Part shown: piece by piece, positions 8,123 to 15,991 of the stretch
How positions within the stretch are numbered: position 1 is the first letter of the stretch
How the letters are laid out: each line of letters opens with the position of its first letter
NCBI GenBank assembly: GCA_964442435.1
Contig: CAYTZG010000002.1
Coordinates: 90,749-154,748 of the forward strand
Direction of reading: 5' to 3'
Length of the DNA stretch: 64,000 nucleotides
Source: CAMXAS01 sp964442435
GTDB lineage: Bacteria; Bacteroidota; Bacteroidia; Bacteroidales; P3
Made by a program: the position numbers and the translations under genes
Notes under the pieces: model-generated
Told to the model about the DNA's origin: nothing
The model's database searches: none
The model's input: the letters and a program-made list of their open reading frames with translations, nothing else

Positions 8123-9378
8123 ATTTCGATTATCGTCAGCTCATGCCCGAAACCCTGCGGCTTGGGAACGGCATACCGCTCTACCTGTTTCCGGACCCCA
8201 ATTCGGAGTTGTTGCGCATAGAATTCATCTTCGAGGCCGGCAGCAGCTTTCAGCGTAAGCCCATACAGGCGCGGGCGTGCAACGCGCTGTTGGAAGCCAC
8301 GTTGCACCATTCGGCCGACGCCATGACCGAGCGGTTTGACTATTACGGCGCGTATATCGAGAAATATGTGGACCGCGACCAGTCGTCGCTCGTCATTTAT
8401 GCGTTGGCGCGCTACAGCCGCGAAATCATCGCGCTCTGCGAGGAGATTTTCAAGGAAGCCGTTTTCTCCGCCACCGAATTGAAGCTGTATCTGGAAAAAC
8501 AGCGCAGCCAGTTCGACATCGCGATGCAGAAGGTGGCCGAAGTGTCGCGGCGGGCGTTCTTCGCGCAGGTGTTCGGCCCGGGGCATCCCTACGGGCAGAA
8601 CATCGAACGGGCGGATTACGACCGCCTGCAACGCGAGGACGTGGAAGCCTTTTACCGCGAGTTCTATGTGGCGGCCAATGCGGGCATCGTGCTGGCGGGC
8701 GGCTACAACGACGAAACCGTGCGGGCGTTGTCCGACCGTTTCGGTAGCGGTTTCCCGATAGGGCAGGCCGCCCCGGTGCCCGGCCCGGCGGTGGAAGCCC
8801 TGCCGTCGGCCCGCAGCGGATTCGTGCCCAAGGCCGGCGCGTTGCAGGCTTCGGTGCGCATGGGCAAGGTCGTCATGCCGCCCACCGCGGCCGATTTTTC
8901 AACGTTCAAGGTGTTGGATTATCTGTTCGGCGGCTATTTCGGTTCCCGCATCATGCAGAATATCCGCGAGGAGAAAGGCTATACCTACGGCATATCGTCT
9001 TATATCTTGCCCTTGCGCGCGCATACGGTCTGGATTGTGGCTTCGGAGGTCAAGCAGGCTTGTAGCGCTCAGGTGGTGGAGGAAATCCGGAACGAGATGC
9101 GCAAACTCTGCGACCGTAAGCCGGGCAAGAAGGAGTTGGATATCGTGCGTCAGGTCTATCAGGGCGATTTCCTGCGCGAGATGGACGGCATTTTCGAGAT
9201 TGCCGAGAAATGGAAATTCCTGCGGATGTTCGGACTAAGCGATGCGTTCTACCGTCAATTTGCCGAAACCTTGGAAAATATCACGCCCGCTCAGATTCAA
9301 CAGGCGGCGCAACGCTATTTCGCGGCCGACAGTTTCCACGTGACGGTCTGCGGCGACGAAGCGGAGCGGATGGCGTAG
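8119..9378 (+). CDS. M16 family peptidase homologue lacking the zinc motif
   Basis: 419 residues with the M16 fold but no HxxEH: the equivalent stretch reads QARACNALLEATLHH, so the first metal-ligand histidine is lost. The C-terminal M16 signature is kept (NIREEKGYTYGISSYILP). By analogy with heterodimeric M16 proteases (for example mitochondrial processing peptidase and Sphingomonas Sph2681/2682) it probably pairs with the upstream catalytic chain and supplies substrate-binding residues. That is an inference from the ATGA overlap and the matched lengths. Its stop lies three bases from the stop of the convergent SPOR gene. Confidence 0.87.
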   Translation: MNFDYRQLMPETLRLGNGIPLYLFPDPNSELLRIEFIFEAGSSFQRKPIQARACNALLEATLHHSADAMTERFDYYGAYIEKYVDRDQSSLVIYALARYSREIIALCEEIFKEAVFSATELKLYLEKQRSQFDIAMQKVAEVSRRAFFAQVFGPGHPYGQNIERADYDRLQREDVEAFYREFYVAANAGIVLAGGYNDETVRALSDRFGSGFPIGQAAPVPGPAVEALPSARSGFVPKAGALQASVRMGKVVMPPTAADFSTFKVLDYLFGGYFGSRIMQNIREEKGYTYGISSYILPLRAHTVWIVASEVKQACSAQVVEEIRNEMRKLCDRKPGKKELDIVRQVYQGDFLREMDGIFEIAEKWKFLRMFGLSDAFYRQFAETLENITPAQIQQAAQRYFAADSFHVTVCGDEAERMA

Positions 9379-9381
9379 CGG

Positions 9382-9966
9382 TTATTCGACGGGCGCGGCG
9401 TCCGGGTTTTCGGTGTCGCCGTCAGCCTCTTCAGGGGCGGGTTCGGGCGCCGGTTCTTCCATTTGGAGCAGATGCTTGATGTCCAGCACATCCCTTACGA
9501 CAAACGCATTCGGGTAGTCGTTCTGAATCCGGGCCAAAAAAGCCGAGGCTTCGAGGCGTGTGCGGAAATTGCCGGCTTTGAGCTTGTAGTAGGGCGCGTC
9601 GTAGCTGAGGTAGGTCGGCGTTTCGGGATAGAGGAACTGGAACAGTTCGTTGGCCTGTTCCGCGGCCGCGCCGGAATGGTTGCCGCTGGCCGAAAAGAAC
9701 AGCACGCTGTAGCCTTGCGTGGGATGGTCCTTGTAATAAGCCAGGCGTTTCTGAATCAAACTGTCCAGGGCCTTGTCGTGGGTTATCAGCCGCAGGATGT
9801 CGCCCAACGGCATCACCGTGTCGGGGGCGGGCGTCAGCGTGTCGGTTAGGGGCATGAACGCCGAATCCGCCTCGGATATCGATTGCGCGTAGGTGCGGCC
9901 CGGCGTCAGAACGCAGAAAAATCCCCATAGGATCAAGACCGGGAGAAATCTGAAGGCTGTTTGCAT
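9382..9966 (-). CDS. SPOR-domain exported protein
   Basis: 194 residues. N-terminal signal peptide ends around TYAQ. After a low-complexity linker (LTDTLTPAPDTVMP) comes a region with the SPOR pattern: GYSVLFFSASG, YLSYDAPYYKLKAGNF and EASAFLARIQNDYPNAFVVRD, the fold that binds denuded glycan strands of septal peptidoglycan. The tail is acidic and proline-rich (EEPAPEPAPEEADGD). Probable role: envelope or septum-associated protein; the partner is unknown. It is convergent with the M16 pair and divergent from the acyl-CoA ligase, with a promoter at 9997-10004. Confidence 0.75.
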   Translation of the reverse strand: MQTAFRFLPVLILWGFFCVLTPGRTYAQSISEADSAFMPLTDTLTPAPDTVMPLGDILRLITHDKALDSLIQKRLAYYKDHPTQGYSVLFFSASGNHSGAAAEQANELFQFLYPETPTYLSYDAPYYKLKAGNFRTRLEASAFLARIQNDYPNAFVVRDVLDIKHLLQMEEPAPEPAPEEADGDTENPDAAPVE

Positions 9967-9996
9967 GACAACAAGGTTTGGCGGTTATTCCAACCG

Positions 9997-10004
9997 CAAA
10001 GATA
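9997..10004 (-). promoter_or_regulatory. -7 element of the SPOR gene
   Basis: Minus-strand TATCTTTG (plus CAAAGATA), exact consensus, 30 bp upstream of the ATG at 9966. Confidence 0.6.
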
Positions 10005-10024
10005 GCAATAATGCGGATTTTTTG

Positions 10025-10032
10025 TAACTTTG
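10025..10032 (+). promoter_or_regulatory. -7 element at the start of the acyl-CoA ligase gene (leaderless arrangement)
   Basis: TAACTTTG, exact consensus, ends only four bases before the ATG at 10037. With transcription beginning a few bases after this element, the mRNA would have essentially no 5' leader. No correctly spaced TTTG -33 is visible. Confidence 0.5.
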
Positions 10033-10036
10033 TAAC

Positions 10037-11701
10037 ATGGAAGGGAAATTTTTATCGATCATCGAGAAGAGCATCAAGGACAATTGGGATCATGCGGCCT
10101 TGACCGACTATAAGGGTGCGACGTATCAATACAAGGATATCGCGCGCAAAATCGCCAAACTGCATATCCTGTTCGAGGAGTGCGGCGTTGTGAAGGGCGA
10201 CAAGATCGCCATCATCGGGCGCAACTGCGCCAACTGGGCCGTGACCTATCTGGCCACGCTGAGCTACGGGGCGGTCGTCGTGCCGGTCTTGCACGAGTTC
10301 AAGCCGGAGAGCCTGCATCATATCATCAACCACTGCGAGGCCAAACTGTTGTTCGTAGGGGATGTGGTTTGGGAGAACCTGAACCCCACCGACATGATAC
10401 GGGTGTCGGCCATCTATTCGTTGACGGATTTCAATGTGCTGTATTGCAGTTCGGAACGCTGCGACGCGGCCCGCTCCAACCTCAACCGGCTGTTCGGCGA
10501 ACGTTACCCGCGTTCGTTTACGAAAGACGACCTGCATTTTCATGTGGAGGACAACGAGGAATTGGCGTTGATCAGCTATACGTCGGGCACGACGAGCAGT
10601 TCCAAGGGCGTGATGTTGCCGTACCGCAGCCTCTTGTCCAACCTGTTGTTCGCCGGCGAGGTCATCCACAACCTCGGCCCCGACAAGACCGTGGTTTCGC
10701 TCTTGCCGATGGCGCATATGTACGGCATGGCGTTCGAATTCCTGTTCGAGATGTCGGTGGGCGCGCACGTGTATTTCCTTACACGCAACCCGTCGCCGAA
10801 GGTCATTATGGAGGCCTTTGAGGAAATCAAGCCGGGCATCATCATCGCCGTGCCGCTGATTATCGAAAAGATTTACCGCAAGAAAATCGTACCGGTCATC
10901 GACCGGCCGGCCATCAAGGCGATGCTCAAACTACCGTTCATAGACAAGACCGTGACCGACAAGGTGCGGGAAACGCTCGTGGCGTCGTTCGGCGGCCAGT
11001 TCTACGAAATCATTATCGGCGGCGCGCCGTTCAACAAGGAGACCGAGGATTTCTTCAAGCGGATGCAGTTCCCCTATACGGTGGGCTACGGCATGACCGA
11101 GTGCGGCCCCATCATCGCCTACGAAGACTGGGCCAAGCACGTGTTGCACTCCTGCGGCAAGGCCGCGCCCCGCATGGAAATCCGTATCGATTCGGCCGAC
11201 CCGTTGAACGAGGTGGGCGAGATTCATGTACGCGGCGCGAACACGATGCTGGGCTATTACAAGAACGACGAAGCGACGGCCGCCGCCTTTACGGAGGACG
11301 GCTGGATGCGGACGGGCGACCTTGGCCTGCTGGACGCGGAAGGCAACCTCTTCATCAAGGGACGCAGCAAGAACATGATTTTAGGGCCGAGCGGTCAGAA
11401 TATCTATCCGGAAGAAATAGAAGACGTCTTGAACACGATGCCGTTCGTGTCGGAGTCGCTCGTGCTGGATGTGGGCGGCGGCCGTCTGGAGGCTTGCATC
11501 TATCCGGATTTCGAAGCGGCCGATGCCGCCAACCTCGTGTACGAGGACTTGCAGCGTATCATGGAGCAGAACCGCGTGGAACTCAATACGTCCTTGCCGG
11601 CTTACAGCCAGATTACGCGCGTGCGGCTCGTGACCGAGGAGTTCGAGAAAACGCCCAAGCGCAGTATCAAGCGCTTCCTCTATCAGATTACGAAGTCCTG
11701 A
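10037..11701 (+). CDS. AMP-dependent acyl-CoA synthetase (long-chain fatty acid-CoA ligase type)
   Basis: 554 residues. Activates a fatty acid to acyl-AMP and then acyl-CoA at the cytosolic face of the membrane. The ANL-superfamily motifs are clear: P-loop-like SYTSGTTSSSKGVMLPY (A3), YGMTECGPIIAYEDW (A5), the DGWMRTGDLGLLD adenosine-binding aspartate region (A7/A8), GRSKNMILGPSGQNIYPEEIE, and a C-terminal KTPKRSIKRFLY carrying the likely catalytic lysine (A10). N-terminal half typical of Bacteroidales homologues (NWDHAALTDYKG). Physiological chain length is not determined by sequence. Single-gene unit; convergent with the dNTPase gene, stops two bases apart. Confidence 0.92.
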   Translation: MEGKFLSIIEKSIKDNWDHAALTDYKGATYQYKDIARKIAKLHILFEECGVVKGDKIAIIGRNCANWAVTYLATLSYGAVVVPVLHEFKPESLHHIINHCEAKLLFVGDVVWENLNPTDMIRVSAIYSLTDFNVLYCSSERCDAARSNLNRLFGERYPRSFTKDDLHFHVEDNEELALISYTSGTTSSSKGVMLPYRSLLSNLLFAGEVIHNLGPDKTVVSLLPMAHMYGMAFEFLFEMSVGAHVYFLTRNPSPKVIMEAFEEIKPGIIIAVPLIIEKIYRKKIVPVIDRPAIKAMLKLPFIDKTVTDKVRETLVASFGGQFYEIIIGGAPFNKETEDFFKRMQFPYTVGYGMTECGPIIAYEDWAKHVLHSCGKAAPRMEIRIDSADPLNEVGEIHVRGANTMLGYYKNDEATAAAFTEDGWMRTGDLGLLDAEGNLFIKGRSKNMILGPSGQNIYPEEIEDVLNTMPFVSESLVLDVGGGRLEACIYPDFEAADAANLVYEDLQRIMEQNRVELNTSLPAYSQITRVRLVTEEFEKTPKRSIKRFLYQITKS

Positions 11702-11703
11702 GT

Positions 11704-12948
11704 TTAGAACGTCGTCAGCTCCGTATAGTATTCGAGGATGCCGCGGTCGGTCAATAGTGACAGGAATTCGACGATGGCGCGGCGGTAGTCTTTGGCTTCG
11801 GCCAGGTCGTAGAGCGGCGCGTCGTCGCCCGTCGGGTCACCCGTAAAAGTCTCCAACCAATTGGAAAAATCGGTCGAAAGATGCGGATAGCAGCCGTAGT
11901 CTTTCCGCAGGTTGCGTATCGTGTCGGCGCCGTCGTAGGCTTGGTTCAGCGCGTCAAACAGTGAGTTCAGCACGAGATTGGCGTATTTGTCGTAGTTCAG
12001 CAGCCGTTTGTGTCCGTAGATATACGTATAGTTGAACCGCATGACCGTCTTCATAAGCTCGTAGCATTCGGGCGAGAGGCGCAGCCCGTTTTCGGGGTCG
12101 CTGTGCCGGCAGAGGTCGATGATGAACGTGTGGATGAGGTTGGTGTTGTTGACGGCCTGCAAGGGGTAGCAGCGGGCGGTTTCCTGTTCAAGGATGCGGA
12201 CTTGCTCCGGTTCGAGCAGGCCGATGCGTTGGGCGTCTTCGAGGTCGCGGCCGAGGTAGGCCATTTTGTCCGACAGCTTGACGACGCAGCCTTCCCATGT
12301 ATAAGGGTCAAAGCGGCGGTGTTTGCTGAACTGCATGAGGTCGATGGCCTCGTCGCGCGTGCGGAGGCATTGTTGGTTCACTTCGCCGCAGTGCGAGATG
12401 ATGCCGTCGCGGACGGCGTACGTCAGGTTGAGGTGCTGGTAGCGGCCGTTGGGGGCTGGCAGCCGTTCGAGCGCGTCAATCACGCGCAACGAGTTCTTCT
12501 CGTGCCAGAATTCGCCCAAACCGTGTTGCTTGCAGAGGGCGTCCAAAACCGTCTCGCCGCGGTGGCCGAACGGCGCGTGGCCGAGGTCGTGCCCCATGGC
12601 GATGGCCTGGGTCAGCTCGGTGTTCAGCCCCATGAAGCGGGCGATGGTGTCGCTTACCGAAATCACGTGGTTGACGTGTTCGATGCGCGTGCAGATACGG
12701 TCGTCGTGCGTATGGAAGAAAACCTGCGTCTTTGATTTGAGGCGGGAGTAGGCGAGCGAGTGCAGGATGCGGCCGGCGTCGCGGTCGAATTCGCTGCGGA
12801 TTTCGTCCGGCTTGCGGCGGTCGGGGCGTTGGCGCGCGATGCAGGTATCCCAATGCGGATGCCCCTCGCGCATGGCCACGGCCGCGAATCGGTCGCGGTG
12901 GCGTTCGATGGCGGACGAAGCGTTATCAGAAGTCATAGTATTGGTCAT
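11704..12948 (-). CDS. dgt: deoxynucleoside triphosphate triphosphohydrolase (dGTPase-type HD protein)
   Basis: 414 residues. Hydrolyses dNTPs to the nucleoside and triphosphate, limiting dNTP pools. HD-superfamily metal ligands are visible: RIEHVNHVISVSDTIAR (H), AIAMGHDLGHAPFGHRGE (HD plus H), and a distal aspartate in KLSDKMAYLGRDLED. N-terminal SLAYSRLKSKTQVFFH is the family's nucleotide-binding stretch. Start at 12948 (MTNTMTSDN) chosen because a -7-like TATCTTGC lies at 12967-12974, 18 bp upstream; a longer reading frame to 13011 would include that element. It closes the backbone section before the AT-richer accessory patch. Confidence 0.9.
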   Translation of the reverse strand: MTNTMTSDNASSAIERHRDRFAAVAMREGHPHWDTCIARQRPDRRKPDEIRSEFDRDAGRILHSLAYSRLKSKTQVFFHTHDDRICTRIEHVNHVISVSDTIARFMGLNTELTQAIAMGHDLGHAPFGHRGETVLDALCKQHGLGEFWHEKNSLRVIDALERLPAPNGRYQHLNLTYAVRDGIISHCGEVNQQCLRTRDEAIDLMQFSKHRRFDPYTWEGCVVKLSDKMAYLGRDLEDAQRIGLLEPEQVRILEQETARCYPLQAVNNTNLIHTFIIDLCRHSDPENGLRLSPECYELMKTVMRFNYTYIYGHKRLLNYDKYANLVLNSLFDALNQAYDGADTIRNLRKDYGCYPHLSTDFSNWLETFTGDPTGDDAPLYDLAEAKDYRRAIVEFLSLLTDRGILEYYTELTTF

Positions 12949-12966
12949 AGGTCTTTGAAACAACCT

Positions 12967-12974
12967 GCAAGATA
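12967..12974 (-). promoter_or_regulatory. possible -7 element of the dNTPase gene
   Basis: Minus-strand TATCTTGC, one mismatch from TAnnTTTG, 18 bp before the chosen ATG at 12948. Confidence 0.35.
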
Positions 12975-12986
12975 CGGAAAATTTCG

Positions 12987-13301
12987 CTATTGGTTTCTTT
13001 GGAAATTCCATGCATTGAATAACTCAAGCGCCATCTTGCGGTTGATGATGATTTTCTTTCCACGTTGTTTGACGGCAGGTGCGAGCCATGTGTTCTTGTA
13101 ATTCTGCGCTGTTGTGCGAGATACACCAAATAGGTCGCAGATGCCGTGTAACCCAAACACATATTCGTCCGAACTATAGAACTCGGTTTGCGCCTCATTC
13201 CCCAGGGAAGTTGTTGCGGAAGTCAGTATATCCCGCAATTCCTCTTTCAGCTGGCCGAGAGTAAGCATAACTATCGGCGTGTCGTCTGTGATAATTGTCA
13301 T
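12987..13301 (-). CDS. DUF3853-like helix-turn-helix protein
   Basis: 104 residues from the ATG at 13301 (MTIITDDTPIVMLTLGQL); an upstream in-frame start is possible but adds a non-conserved head. It looks like the small Bacteroidota DUF3853 family found on mobile or accessory DNA: a helical N-terminus (LKEELRDIL), then YVFGLHGICDLFGVSRTTAQNYKNTW, a winged-helix/excisionase-like recognition element, and a basic tail KQRGKKIIINRKMALELF. Function is not established; DNA binding is an inference. It is divergently arranged with the XRE gene at 13394, and its base composition is more AT-rich than the flanking genes. Confidence 0.65.
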   Translation of the reverse strand: MTIITDDTPIVMLTLGQLKEELRDILTSATTSLGNEAQTEFYSSDEYVFGLHGICDLFGVSRTTAQNYKNTWLAPAVKQRGKKIIINRKMALELFNAWNFQRNQ

Positions 13302-13370
13302 GGTATGAATTTTTGTGATTTGTAAATATTTGATTGGTTTGCTGGAATGCAAAATACGGATAATTTTTGC

Positions 13371-13378
13371 TAACTTTG
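13371..13378 (+). promoter_or_regulatory. -7 element of the XRE regulator gene
   Basis: TAACTTTG, exact consensus, 15 bp before the ATG at 13394. Confidence 0.6.
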
Positions 13379-13393
13379 CAAAATATTAGAGTT

Positions 13394-13753
13394 ATGGAGA
13401 AACAGATTAAGACATTTTACGATACTATTCTACGGAATATACGAAAAATAATGAAGGATAGGGATATATCGCAGAGTAGAATAGCATCTAAGGCCGGTAT
13501 GCAAGCGTCTCAGGTCAGTAAAATTTTGAGTGGAGACCAACGCATGAGTATTGATTCTCTTTCCAAATTTGCAAGAGCGTTTTCTATGTCAGAAATCGAT
13601 ATTATTACATATCCGGTAAAGTACCTGCCGGTTGATAAGGTCACAAAAGAGCCAGTCAAGGCCGTTCTGCAAATAGAACTAAGTAAAGAAAAAAGAGATC
13701 AGGTATTCAAATTGGTCTTTGGTGAAGGTTGCTCGGAAATACTTAAAGAATAA
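13394..13753 (+). CDS. XRE-family (Cro/CI-type) transcriptional regulator
   Basis: 119 residues. The N-terminal HTH_3 domain is plain: ILRNIRKIMKDRDISQSRIASKAGMQASQVSKILSG... with the turn and recognition helix around residues 22-45, followed by MSIDSLSKFARAFSM. The C-terminal half (EPVKAVLQIELSKEKRDQVFKLVFG) is unassigned and could be for dimerisation. The ATG at 13394 is chosen because it follows the -7 element at 13371-13378. No toxin or prophage gene is adjacent, so it may be a solitary element remnant or may control the divergent DUF3853-like gene. AT-rich codon use marks it as part of the accessory patch. Confidence 0.85.
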   Translation: MEKQIKTFYDTILRNIRKIMKDRDISQSRIASKAGMQASQVSKILSGDQRMSIDSLSKFARAFSMSEIDIITYPVKYLPVDKVTKEPVKAVLQIELSKEKRDQVFKLVFGEGCSEILKE

Positions 13754-13859
13754 TAAGGGGAAAGAACCTATCACAAGTAAATTGTAGAAAAGGCATAGGA
13801 TGCCATTTTTGTAAAGATATATAAATATTTGTAATAATTTATTTTAAAAATATTTCGAT

Positions 13860-14462
13860 ATGAAATCACTCAAAACATTTCTCATGCTTTTGTGCATTCT
13901 TGAATTGCACGTCACGTTGTCGAATGCTCAAAACGCATCCTTTTATGTGGATGGTCTTGAATGGTATTGTACAAGTGGGGATTCCGTTGATGTGTGTGCC
14001 TCTGTTGAAGTAGAAACCATGCAAGATTTGAATTACTACAGATTCAATATACTGATAAATAATGTAAGCGAAAGACAAACATTTCTGTTCAACGAGGGGT
14101 GTAGCGCACGGGTTTATAAAAAAGGGAAGGAAACTGAATTGAAAGTGTGGAAGGCAGATGAATTTAACAAACGGATGCAGCGTCTTGATATGCTGACTGA
14201 GGGGCTTGAGGGCTTTAATGCGGGAACTGGCGGCAAGAAAACTCGCGAAGAAAAACAACTGGATAATATCATCATGGCTTACAATACTTCTGTGCATGAA
14301 TCGAACCGTAAGATGGTAAAAGCGGGTTACCTTAAGAAAAATACTGTATTTCCTGGTGATTGTGTTTCAGGCTATATTATGTCCGAGCGTAAAAAAGGTG
14401 ATACTGTCGAACTTGAATTGACTATATCGGGTCAGCGGTTTAGTTTTTCATGGAATATGTAG
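13860..14462 (+). CDS. secreted protein of unknown function
   Basis: 200 residues, not recognised. The N-terminus is a signal peptide (MKSLKTFLMLLCILELHVTLSNAQ) with likely cleavage after SNA, so a periplasmic or outer location is expected. The mature protein has a beta-rich start (FYVDGLEWYCTSGDSVDVCASVEVE) with two cysteines that could pair, a charged helical middle (KRMQRLDMLTEG, GGKKTREEKQLDNI) and a C-terminal strand pair ending ISGQRFSFSWNM. Codon use is clearly AT-richer than the surrounding backbone, suggesting transfer. The 106 bases upstream are AT-rich without a clear TAnnTTTG element. Confidence 0.6.
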   Translation: MKSLKTFLMLLCILELHVTLSNAQNASFYVDGLEWYCTSGDSVDVCASVEVETMQDLNYYRFNILINNVSERQTFLFNEGCSARVYKKGKETELKVWKADEFNKRMQRLDMLTEGLEGFNAGTGGKKTREEKQLDNIIMAYNTSVHESNRKMVKAGYLKKNTVFPGDCVSGYIMSERKKGDTVELELTISGQRFSFSWNM

Positions 14463-14530
14463 CGGAATCCTTTTTATAGGAGGGGGAAGGCCCATTGGGA
14501 TAGAGGCTTATTATGTAAACAAAACTCGTT

Positions 14531-15823
14531 TTAATCCCTCAAACAGGCGAGAGGAATGACCTTTACGCCGCTCGGGTGGGTGTATGCCATGGGGCCGCCG
14601 GTAATGACGAGCAGTAAATCCGGCTCCCGGAGCTGTAGCTGCGCCTCTTTCTCGTTATGCTTCCTTACAAGGTTGCGTATCTCAATCAAATGGTCTGCCC
14701 CTTCTTCTATTTCCGCGCTACCGAGTTTGAATTCGATAAGGGCATATCGGCCGTCGTTGAGATGTAGCACGGCATCGGCTTCAAGGTCGTAGCGGTCATG
14801 ATAGTACGATAACTCGCCGTATAAAGATTGGGTATAGGCTTTCAAATCGCGGATGGCCATACATTCAAAGATGAAGCCAAAGGTTTTGAGGTCCATTTCC
14901 AATGTCTGTGGAGATAATCCCAAGGCGGCAATGGCGATGGATGGGTCTATGAGACCTCTCTTGGGGCTTCTGCGGATAACGGTGGCAGACCTCACGGCTG
15001 GCGACCAGGCCGGAATGTCTTGAATTACGAACAGGCGGGTCAGTGCTTTCACATAATCGTCAAACGTGCGGTCGGAGCAACCTTCGCTGATTGCATTGAC
15101 GTCTTTCAGGAGGTTGGTGCGTTTGGCCAAGGTTGACAGGTTTCTGGCATAGGTTTGGATGATGGCTTTTGCCAAAGCCGGGTCGCGTTTGATACCATCT
15201 ACTTTTATAATATCCGAGGCTACCACGCCATCGAGATAATCTTTCGCAATTCTCAATGTTTCCGTCGCATTACTCAGTTTCAACGAGGCTGGCCATCCGC
15301 CTCGGCACGCGGAACGGATAAGGTCGTTGATGGTCATGTTGGACGCAATGCCGTCAATATCCATGTCTTTGTGGTCAAATAAATCTTTCAGGGAGATTGC
15401 TCCAGAAGATTCGCCGGACTCGTAAAGACTCATGGGATACATCTTCATTCTGGATATACGTCCCGTACCGCTGTGCATAATTGATTGCTCATCAACAGAG
15501 TTACTACCTGTTAGGATGAATTGTCCGGGAGCGCCGCCACGTTCATCCACTAAGGAACGGACGGCATCCCAAAGAAGGGGGGCATCCTGCCACTCGTCTA
15601 TCAGACGGGGCGTGGCACCGTTAAGCAAGTTGGACGGCTTGGTGCGTCCGGTTGTCAGGTAGGCTTCCCGGGTATCCGGATTTTGGAGCTTCAGGATGCT
15701 GGCGGCCTGTTGTTCCGCGGTTGTCGTTTTGCCGCACCATTTCGGCCCCTCTATAAGGACGGCCCCCATATAGGTAAGTCTGTGCTGGAGTTCTTTATCC
15801 GCTATGCGTGGTAGGTATTTCAT
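14531..15823 (-). CDS. AAA ATPase with C-terminal DUF4143 domain
   Basis: 430 residues. N-terminal AAA_14 ATPase: Walker A GPKWCGKTTTAEQQ, Walker B-like ATPRLIDEWQDAPLLWDAVR, sensor-like FILTGSN. The C-terminal half holds the DUF4143 (nuclease-like fold) pattern with FGFIFECMAIRDLKAYT, YYHDRYDLEADAVLHLNDGRYALIEFKLG, where the D...E.K spacing resembles a PD-(D/E)XK site. Such proteins are common accessory ATPases in Bacteroidota; their role is not established. The start at 15823 (MKYLPRIADKEL) is favoured because the promoter's -7 element (15845-15852) overlaps the alternative upstream start. Three tandem repeats lie just upstream. Confidence 0.85.
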   Translation of the reverse strand: MKYLPRIADKELQHRLTYMGAVLIEGPKWCGKTTTAEQQAASILKLQNPDTREAYLTTGRTKPSNLLNGATPRLIDEWQDAPLLWDAVRSLVDERGGAPGQFILTGSNSVDEQSIMHSGTGRISRMKMYPMSLYESGESSGAISLKDLFDHKDMDIDGIASNMTINDLIRSACRGGWPASLKLSNATETLRIAKDYLDGVVASDIIKVDGIKRDPALAKAIIQTYARNLSTLAKRTNLLKDVNAISEGCSDRTFDDYVKALTRLFVIQDIPAWSPAVRSATVIRRSPKRGLIDPSIAIAALGLSPQTLEMDLKTFGFIFECMAIRDLKAYTQSLYGELSYYHDRYDLEADAVLHLNDGRYALIEFKLGSAEIEEGADHLIEIRNLVRKHNEKEAQLQLREPDLLLVITGGPMAYTHPSGVKVIPLACLRD

Positions 15824-15844
15824 ATAGAGCAGATTTGGATATTG

Positions 15845-15876
15845 CAAAGATAAGTGAAATTTAGAGACTTACCAAA
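15845..15876 (-). promoter_or_regulatory. complete -33/-7 promoter of the AAA/DUF4143 gene
   Basis: Minus-strand TTTG (plus CAAA 15873-15876), 20-bp spacer, TATCTTTG (plus CAAAGATA 15845-15852). Textbook Bacteroidota promoter; it fixes the downstream ATG at 15823 as the start. Confidence 0.8.
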
Positions 15877-15880
15877 TTCG

Positions 15881-15944
15881 TTTCGCTATTTTGAGGTATT
15901 TTGTTTCGCTATTTTGAGGTATTTTGTTTCGCTATTTTGAGGTA
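15881..15944. repeat. three tandem copies of a 23-bp repeat
   Basis: Units 15881-15903, 15904-15926 and a partial 15927-15944; the core is TTTCGCTATTTTGAGGTA, with TTTTG-type spacers. The copies are identical over the core. They occupy the space between the ssrA terminator and the -33 element of the AAA/DUF4143 promoter, so on the minus strand they sit 4-70 bp upstream of -33, a natural operator position. Confidence 0.9.
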
Positions 15945-15983
15945 AAAAACAAACGGACGACCCGCCGTAGGCGAATCGTCCGT
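15945..15983 (-). terminator. terminator of ssrA (tmRNA)
   Basis: On the minus strand ACGGACGA ... TCGTCCGT (plus 15976-15983 / 15953-15960) with inner pairing TTCGCC/GGCGGG around a TAC loop, followed by TTTGTTTTTT. It starts 9 bases past the tmRNA 3' end. Confidence 0.8.
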
Positions 15984-15991
15984 GTTGGCTG

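Noticed and set aside
12982..12991. TTTCGCTATT, matching the start of the 15881-15944 repeats, as a possible att site at the other edge of the accessory patch
   Set aside because: Only ten bases match, and the same ten-mer also occurs (reverse strand) at 63890-63899, so chance is sufficient.
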